Of a stretch of 8,939 nucleotides of DNA, positions 5,476-8,939 are shown in pieces. Positions within the stretch are counted from its first letter, which is position 1; each line of letters begins with the position of its first letter. The notes under the pieces were generated by a model, which ran no database searches, was not told where the DNA came from, and saw only the letters and a list, made by a program, of their open reading frames with translations. Source of the DNA: Gemmatimonadota bacterium (GTDB taxonomy: Bacteria; GCA-2686955); assembly GCA_026991065.1 (NCBI GenBank), contig JALXCG010000036.1, forward strand, positions 1-8,939, in the 5' to 3' direction. Position numbers and translations under genes: made by a program.

Positions 5476-7104
5476 TCAGGGAGTGGGCACCAGCCAGATC
5501 GGCGCGGACATCGCCTGGCCGCCATCCACTTCGGTCACAAATGCGTAGTAGTGGGCGCCTTCCTGCTGCTCCTGCAACTGGAACTCGACCACCACTTGGG
5601 TTCCGCTCACTGCCTCGTCGTGAATCAACTCCAGCCCACGGTAGACCTGCACCCGGGTAAACTCCTCGCCGTCACGATCCTGGCAAGCGACGCGCAGATC
5701 CAGATCGCCCGGCGCAATGAATGCCCCCATCTCGTAACCATTGATCTGGAAAGAGAGTTCCAGATTGACATCGGTGGTGGCGAAAAAGCGGCGCTGCTGT
5801 AGTGCCTCGATGATCGCCTCGCGCGTCAGCTCTGTGGCCAACACACCGGTACGATTGTTGTCCACCGTGCCCCAACCATTGGAATGGTTGTCCTGCGCGC
5901 TGAACGCGCCCAGATGCCAACCGGCCCGAAGCGCCTCATCCAGGTAGGGGATCTCGCCCCCATAACCAATGGCATAGGCGGTAAAGTCGTCTCCACGCTG
6001 CAACTTCTCTTGGCCGATGTAGTTGCGGTCCACCTTCGGATAGTAGGCCCAATGGTAGAACTCAATCCCCAGGTCGTCGTAGCTCCCGGGATGATTGAAA
6101 GTGGTCACCGCCCCCTCGTGCTTCTTCAGCCAGCGGTAGAAAGCGCGCTGCGTCGTCGCCCCGAACGAGGAGATGAAGGTGTCGGTGTTGAAAACCACTG
6201 AATGGCCGTAGAGCGGGTTGGAGTATTCGAATCCGCGCAGGGCCACGAAATTGCCGGGGTCATTGGCTTCGTCGGCGCGGGCTCCCAATAGTTTCCACTC
6301 GTTGTTCCAGGCGAACGTGGAGATGTATTCGGCGTGATCGGAGACCCCGAACCAGTCCAGCCCCCCTTCGTAACGGGCGTAGCGGTAGGCCTCTTTCGGG
6401 CCATCGGAACCCTGTTGCCAGGCGTCGAAGCTGACATTGGTGTGGGAATGCAGGTAGCCATAGTAGACGTGGTACTCCTCGCCGGGAGGATCGCTGCTCA
6501 GCGGCAGGGGCGGCATCACCTCTTCGATCTCCGTCGGACCATCGTTCAGCGCAGCATCGCGCTCCAACTCGGCCGCCAACTCCGCATGCGGAATCGCCCG
6601 AAACGCCTCCGCCTTGGCCCGCGCCGCGCACAGCAGCCCGTGGTCGTAGGAAAGCGTCAAATGGGAAAACTCCTCCGCACGATCCTCAGTGACCCGCCGG
6701 CCGCTCCACTCCCCCTCCACGTCGAACGCCTGCATGATCCCGGCGATCAAGAGGCTGCGCACCCCTTCGTCCACCACAAAATGGCGCGCGATCAGCCACT
6801 CATGGAGGGTCGGGTCCCGATCCAGCAGTTCGCGGTAGGTGGCCACAATGAAAACGTCATCATCCGGCACCAAGTCTCGGAACTGCGGCGAGTCCACTAC
6901 ATCGAAAACCACCTCCAGCGGAGCCCCGTCATGCTGCACCGCCTGGATGCCGCGCGCCAACTCCTCCTCGGTCGGAGCAGTGCCACGAATCTCACGGTAG
7001 ATGCGCTGCACCACCTGCGGCGCCTGATGCGCCTGGGCCGTAAAACCGGCGGCAAGAACAAAGGCAAGAGCGCCCAAGGCGCTGCGTCGCGTTAGACTCC
7101 TCAT
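5476..7104 (-). CDS. Secreted PHP-domain metallohydrolase (CehA/McbA-like) with DUF4214-like N-terminus
   Basis: A 542-residue exported protein. The signal peptide MRSLTRRSALGALAFVLAAG ends near FTAQA; its TRRSAL segment resembles a Tat twin-arginine motif. Two repeats of about 48 residues follow (29-77 and 85-132). Their patterns, QRIYREIRGTAPTEEEL and ATYRELLDRDPTLHEW, look like DUF4214. The catalytic PHP domain runs from about 213 to 440 with metal ligands in order: HSH (His219, His221), SDH (Asp256, His257), Glu293, NHPGS (His338) and DNH (Asp405, His407). The sequence NNRTGVLATELTREAIIEAL and the beta-rich C-terminus ending PIWLVPTP match CehA/McbA-type hydrolases. These act on phosphoesters or other esters; the substrate here is unknown. 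The start is set by AGGAG five bases upstream; a longer frame to 7158 lacks a signal peptide at its start. It appears to be monocistronic. Confidence 0.85.
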   Translation of the reverse strand: MRSLTRRSALGALAFVLAAGFTAQAHQAPQVVQRIYREIRGTAPTEEELARGIQAVQHDGAPLEVVFDVVDSPQFRDLVPDDDVFIVATYRELLDRDPTLHEWLIARHFVVDEGVRSLLIAGIMQAFDVEGEWSGRRVTEDRAEEFSHLTLSYDHGLLCAARAKAEAFRAIPHAELAAELERDAALNDGPTEIEEVMPPLPLSSDPPGEEYHVYYGYLHSHTNVSFDAWQQGSDGPKEAYRYARYEGGLDWFGVSDHAEYISTFAWNNEWKLLGARADEANDPGNFVALRGFEYSNPLYGHSVVFNTDTFISSFGATTQRAFYRWLKKHEGAVTTFNHPGSYDDLGIEFYHWAYYPKVDRNYIGQEKLQRGDDFTAYAIGYGGEIPYLDEALRAGWHLGAFSAQDNHSNGWGTVDNNRTGVLATELTREAIIEALQQRRFFATTDVNLELSFQINGYEMGAFIAPGDLDLRVACQDRDGEEFTRVQVYRGLELIHDEAVSGTQVVVEFQLQEQQEGAHYYAFVTEVDGGQAMSAPIWLVPTP

Positions 7105-7109
7105 CGGAT

Positions 7110-7114
7110 CTCCT
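7110..7114 (-). promoter_or_regulatory. Ribosome binding site that decides the PHP gene start
   Basis: On the minus strand AGGAG lies five bases before the ATG at 7102-7104. This ATG also begins a proper signal peptide, so it is preferred over the in-frame start 18 codons upstream. Confidence 0.8.
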
Positions 7115-7200
7115 GACGATTGGGTAGAACAAGCGGGTTGAGACCGATGGGCGGCCATGCCCCCCGCAATAAAGACCGGATTCCTAAGAATACCCGATTT

Positions 7201-7815
7201 TTACCCAATCCGGCGGATCACGCCCCGCACAATCCCCTGGATCCGCACCCGCGAAGCCTCCACCCGGATCGGCTCCATCGCCTGATTCGCCGGCTGCAGG
7301 CGCACCCACTCCCCCTCCGGATAGAGCCGTTTCACCGTCGCCGCGGCATCATCCACCAGTGCGATCACCAGCGCCCCGCGCTCCGCGCTGCGGCACTCCT
7401 GCACCAGGAGCAGATCGCCGTCGCGAATCTGCTCGTCGACCATCGACCACCCGCGCGCCCGCAGTGCGTAGTCGACAGCGTCACCAAAGAGCCCCGCCGG
7501 AATCGCGAGCGGCTCGGCATCCACAATCGCCTCGATCGGCTCCCCGGCGGCCACCGCCCCCAGCAGCGGCACCACCAACTCCGCGGCGGATCCCGCCGAC
7601 TCCTCCGCCGCCACCACCTCCATCGCCCGGCCGTGGTTCCAGTCGCGCTGAATGGCCCCTTTGGCCTCGAGATTCTTCAGATGCTTGTGCACCGTCGCCA
7701 GCGACGCCAGCCCGAAATGCTCGGCAATCTCTTCGAGGGTGGGAGCGAAGCCGTTGACCTCTATATAGGAACGGAGAAAATCCAGGATCTCTTTTTGCCG
7801 GCGGGTCAGGCGCAT
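7201..7815 (-). CDS. lexA: LexA SOS-response repressor
   Basis: Transcriptional repressor of the DNA-damage response that self-cleaves when RecA filaments form. The 204-residue protein matches the family's usual length. A winged helix-turn-helix lies at the N-terminus (TLEEIAEHFGLASLATVHKH, 26-45). The Ala-Gly cleavage site falls in LLGAVAAGEPI (Ala90/Gly91), and the peptidase dyad is Ser124 in RGWSM and Lys162 in TVKRLYP. A GGAG ribosome binding site lies 8 bases before the ATG. It is 58 bases downstream of surE on the same strand, so it may be co-transcribed or use a promoter in that gap, where candidate operator elements occur. No other SOS gene (recA, imuB, dnaE2) is in the window. All catalytic residues are present, so it should be functional. 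Confidence 0.96.
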   Translation of the reverse strand: MRLTRRQKEILDFLRSYIEVNGFAPTLEEIAEHFGLASLATVHKHLKNLEAKGAIQRDWNHGRAMEVVAAEESAGSAAELVVPLLGAVAAGEPIEAIVDAEPLAIPAGLFGDAVDYALRARGWSMVDEQIRDGDLLLVQECRSAERGALVIALVDDAAATVKRLYPEGEWVRLQPANQAMEPIRVEASRVRIQGIVRGVIRRIG

Positions 7816-7833
7816 GAAATCAGCTCCGGGTCG

Positions 7834-7852
7834 GGGTGGGTTTCCCCCACCC
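7834..7852. repeat. Inverted repeat in the lexA leader
   Basis: GGGTGGG-TTTCC-CCCACCC: 7-bp perfect arms around a 5-base centre, 18 bases upstream of the lexA ATG. No T-run follows on either strand, so it is not an intrinsic terminator for surE. It could be a leader hairpin or an operator. Confidence 0.45.
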
Positions 7853-7857
7853 TAGGC

Positions 7858-7872
7858 GAACAAAAAGCGAAG
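7858..7872 (-). promoter_or_regulatory. Possible LexA operator upstream of lexA (weak)
   Basis: On the minus strand CTTC-N7-GTTC is found between surE and lexA. It differs by one base from the GTTC-N7-GTTC direct repeat bound by alphaproteobacterial LexA. LexA operators vary widely between phyla and only one copy is seen here, so this is a candidate only. Confidence 0.25.
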
Positions 7873-7873
7873 G

Positions 7874-8692
7874 TCAACCCGCGCGATCGCGGCCACCGCC
7901 GCCCACCACCAACCCCGGCGCCATCTCCACCTCCAGATTTCCCAACCGCGCCGCCAGCGGCGCCATGGCCCGCCACGCCGTCAGATCGAATTCAATCGGC
8001 GAGATCGCCACATACCCCTCCTCCACCGCCGTCTCATCCGAGCCGGGCGGCTCCGGGTGCCCGTCCCGCTGCCCCTCAATCCAGAAATAGGTCCGGTGGC
8101 GTGGATCGCGCCTCTCCACATAGCGCTCGGCAAACCGCGCCCGCCCCTGCCGCGTCATCCGCACGCCGCGGATCTCCTGCCGCGGCAGCGGCGGCAGATT
8201 GACATTCAGCAGCGTCCCCGCCGGCAGCCCGCCCCCCACAACTTCCGGAACCAACTCGCGCGCCACCCACAAAGCCGCCTCGTAGTCCTGGAAATCGAAC
8301 GACGCCAGCGAAAGCGCAATCGCCGGAATCCCCGCCAGCGCGCCTTCGGTCGCCGCCGCCACCGTCCCCGAATAGAGGATATTGGTGCCGGTATTGGCCC
8401 CCCGGTTGATGCCGCTCAGAATCAGATCCGGCGGCGCCGGCAGCAGCGACCGGATCGCCAATTTCACACAATCCGCCGGCGTTCCCGAGAGCGCCGCCCG
8501 CAGCGCCTCGCCCGGCCGCGCCGGCAGATGCTCGATCCAGATCGGCTCAAAAAGAGTAAGCGCATGGGATACCGCGCTGCGCTCCACCGCCGGCGCGACC
8601 ACATACACCTCACCCAGTTCGGTCATTGCCGCCGCCAGCGCCTGCAATCCGCCGGCATGGATTCCATCATCATTGGTAATCAAGATTCTCAT
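7874..8692 (-). CDS. surE: 5'/3'-nucleotidase SurE
   Basis: Metal-dependent nucleoside monophosphate phosphatase, also reported to act on short polyphosphate; it is linked to stationary-phase and stress survival. The 272-residue protein begins MRILITNDDG, with metal ligands Asp8 and Asp9. Ser39 lies in VVAPAVERSAVSHALTL, and the SGINRGANTGTNILYSGTV block (from 93) carries the Asn ligand Asn96. The C-terminus is somewhat longer than in E. coli SurE and ends in a Gly-rich tail (VVGGGGRDRAG). I chose the ATG at 8690-8692 because the fold starts there; an in-frame GTG at 8732-8734 would add 14 residues not typical of the family. No strong ribosome binding site is visible. In many Proteobacteria surE neighbours pcm, nlpD and rpoS; here it precedes lexA. 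Confidence 0.94.
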   Translation of the reverse strand: MRILITNDDGIHAGGLQALAAAMTELGEVYVVAPAVERSAVSHALTLFEPIWIEHLPARPGEALRAALSGTPADCVKLAIRSLLPAPPDLILSGINRGANTGTNILYSGTVAAATEGALAGIPAIALSLASFDFQDYEAALWVARELVPEVVGGGLPAGTLLNVNLPPLPRQEIRGVRMTRQGRARFAERYVERRDPRHRTYFWIEGQRDGHPEPPGSDETAVEEGYVAISPIEFDLTAWRAMAPLAARLGNLEVEMAPGLVVGGGGRDRAG

Positions 8693-8758
8693 CCAACCAG
8701 AATACTCCGCTCCCACTCCGCGCGCACGCTTCACCCCAATTCATGCGACAATCCCCCC

Positions 8759-8939
8759 ATGGGACCCTCCGCACCACGCCAGCCGCTCGCCGCCCGCGCG
8801 CTCATCCGCGCACTCCCCCTGCTGCTCGCCGCTCTGCCGCCACTCCTCGCCCCCAACGCCGGCAGCGCTCCGGGAGCCCCTTTGCTCACCGCCCCCCAGC
8901 TTGCCGGCGACGGCTACGATCGCCTGCGCGCCGCCCGCG
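8759..8939 (+). CDS. N-terminal part of an exported protein, unidentified (runs off right edge)
   Basis: 60 codons are visible with no stop before the window ends. The frame begins MGPSAPRQPLAARALIRALP, followed by LLLAALPPLLA and then NAGSAPGAPLLTAPQLAGDG. This is a basic N-region, a Leu/Ala-rich hydrophobic core and a small-residue cleavage region, so a Sec signal peptide is likely. No domain can be recognised in the remaining residues. It is divergent from surE with a 66-base gap. There is no clear Shine-Dalgarno sequence before the ATG, and GC-rich sequence keeps other frames open here too, so the call rests mainly on the signal-peptide pattern. Confidence 0.5.
   Translation, partial: MGPSAPRQPLAARALIRALPLLLAALPPLLAPNAGSAPGAPLLTAPQLAGDGYDRLRAAR

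Noticed and set aside
7120-8202. Long plus-strand open frame (360 codons) opposite lexA and surE
   Set aside because: It spans two well-supported minus-strand genes and their gap; its composition is low-complexity Pro/Arg/His with no motif.
1-8939. Search for mobile elements, CRISPR arrays, tRNA and rRNA genes
   Set aside because: No regularly spaced repeats, transposase or integrase motifs, terminal inverted repeats, tRNA cloverleaf or rRNA-like sequence were noticed; the window is mostly housekeeping and surface-structure genes.

Overview
This is a GC-rich chromosomal window, apparently from a Gram-negative bacterium. It holds an outer-membrane-type barrel protein, a SurE homologue and menaquinone genes of the futalosine type. 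No marker pins the phylum; Acidobacteriota, Myxococcota and deltaproteobacterial-type lineages all fit. Coding density is high, and I see no mobile element, tRNA, rRNA or CRISPR.

Left third (1-1834, all minus strand): the start of a Tad/Flp type IVb pilus locus. In transcription order it contains a short pilin-like protein (1565-1834), a 322-base regulatory gap with a convincing sigma-54 -24/-12 element (1412-1427), two tandem Flp pilins (flp1 1066-1242 and flp2 763-957), a TadV/CpaA prepilin peptidase (70-615) and the first 24 codons of a TadE-type pseudopilin that overlaps the peptidase by ATGA. All four pilin-like proteins share Gln at +1 and Glu at +5 of the type III prepilin signal, so the peptidase next door is their likely processing enzyme.

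Middle (1831-4425, minus strand): ubiE/menG, a UbiA-family prenyltransferase (mqnP-like) and mqnA form a menaquinone operon. MqnA makes the first committed futalosine-pathway intermediate, and the other two enzymes prenylate and methylate late in the pathway. The last mqnA codons overlap the short pilin-like gene by ATGA, physically joining the quinone operon to the pilus locus.

Right half: a divergent secreted beta-barrel protein (4640-5380, plus strand) has its own sigma-70-like promoter and a strong intrinsic terminator at 5427-5461. Facing it is a secreted PHP/CehA-like metallohydrolase with two N-terminal DUF4214-like repeats (5476-7104, minus). Then come lexA (7201-7815, minus), surE (7874-8692, minus) and, divergently, the signal-peptide-bearing start of an unidentified exported protein running off the right edge (8759-8939, plus).

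Most worth a second look are the sigma-54 control of flp1, the pilin-like gene fused translationally to mqnA with a 45-residue leader and a possible internal start, the DUF4214-PHP architecture, and the candidate lexA operator elements.
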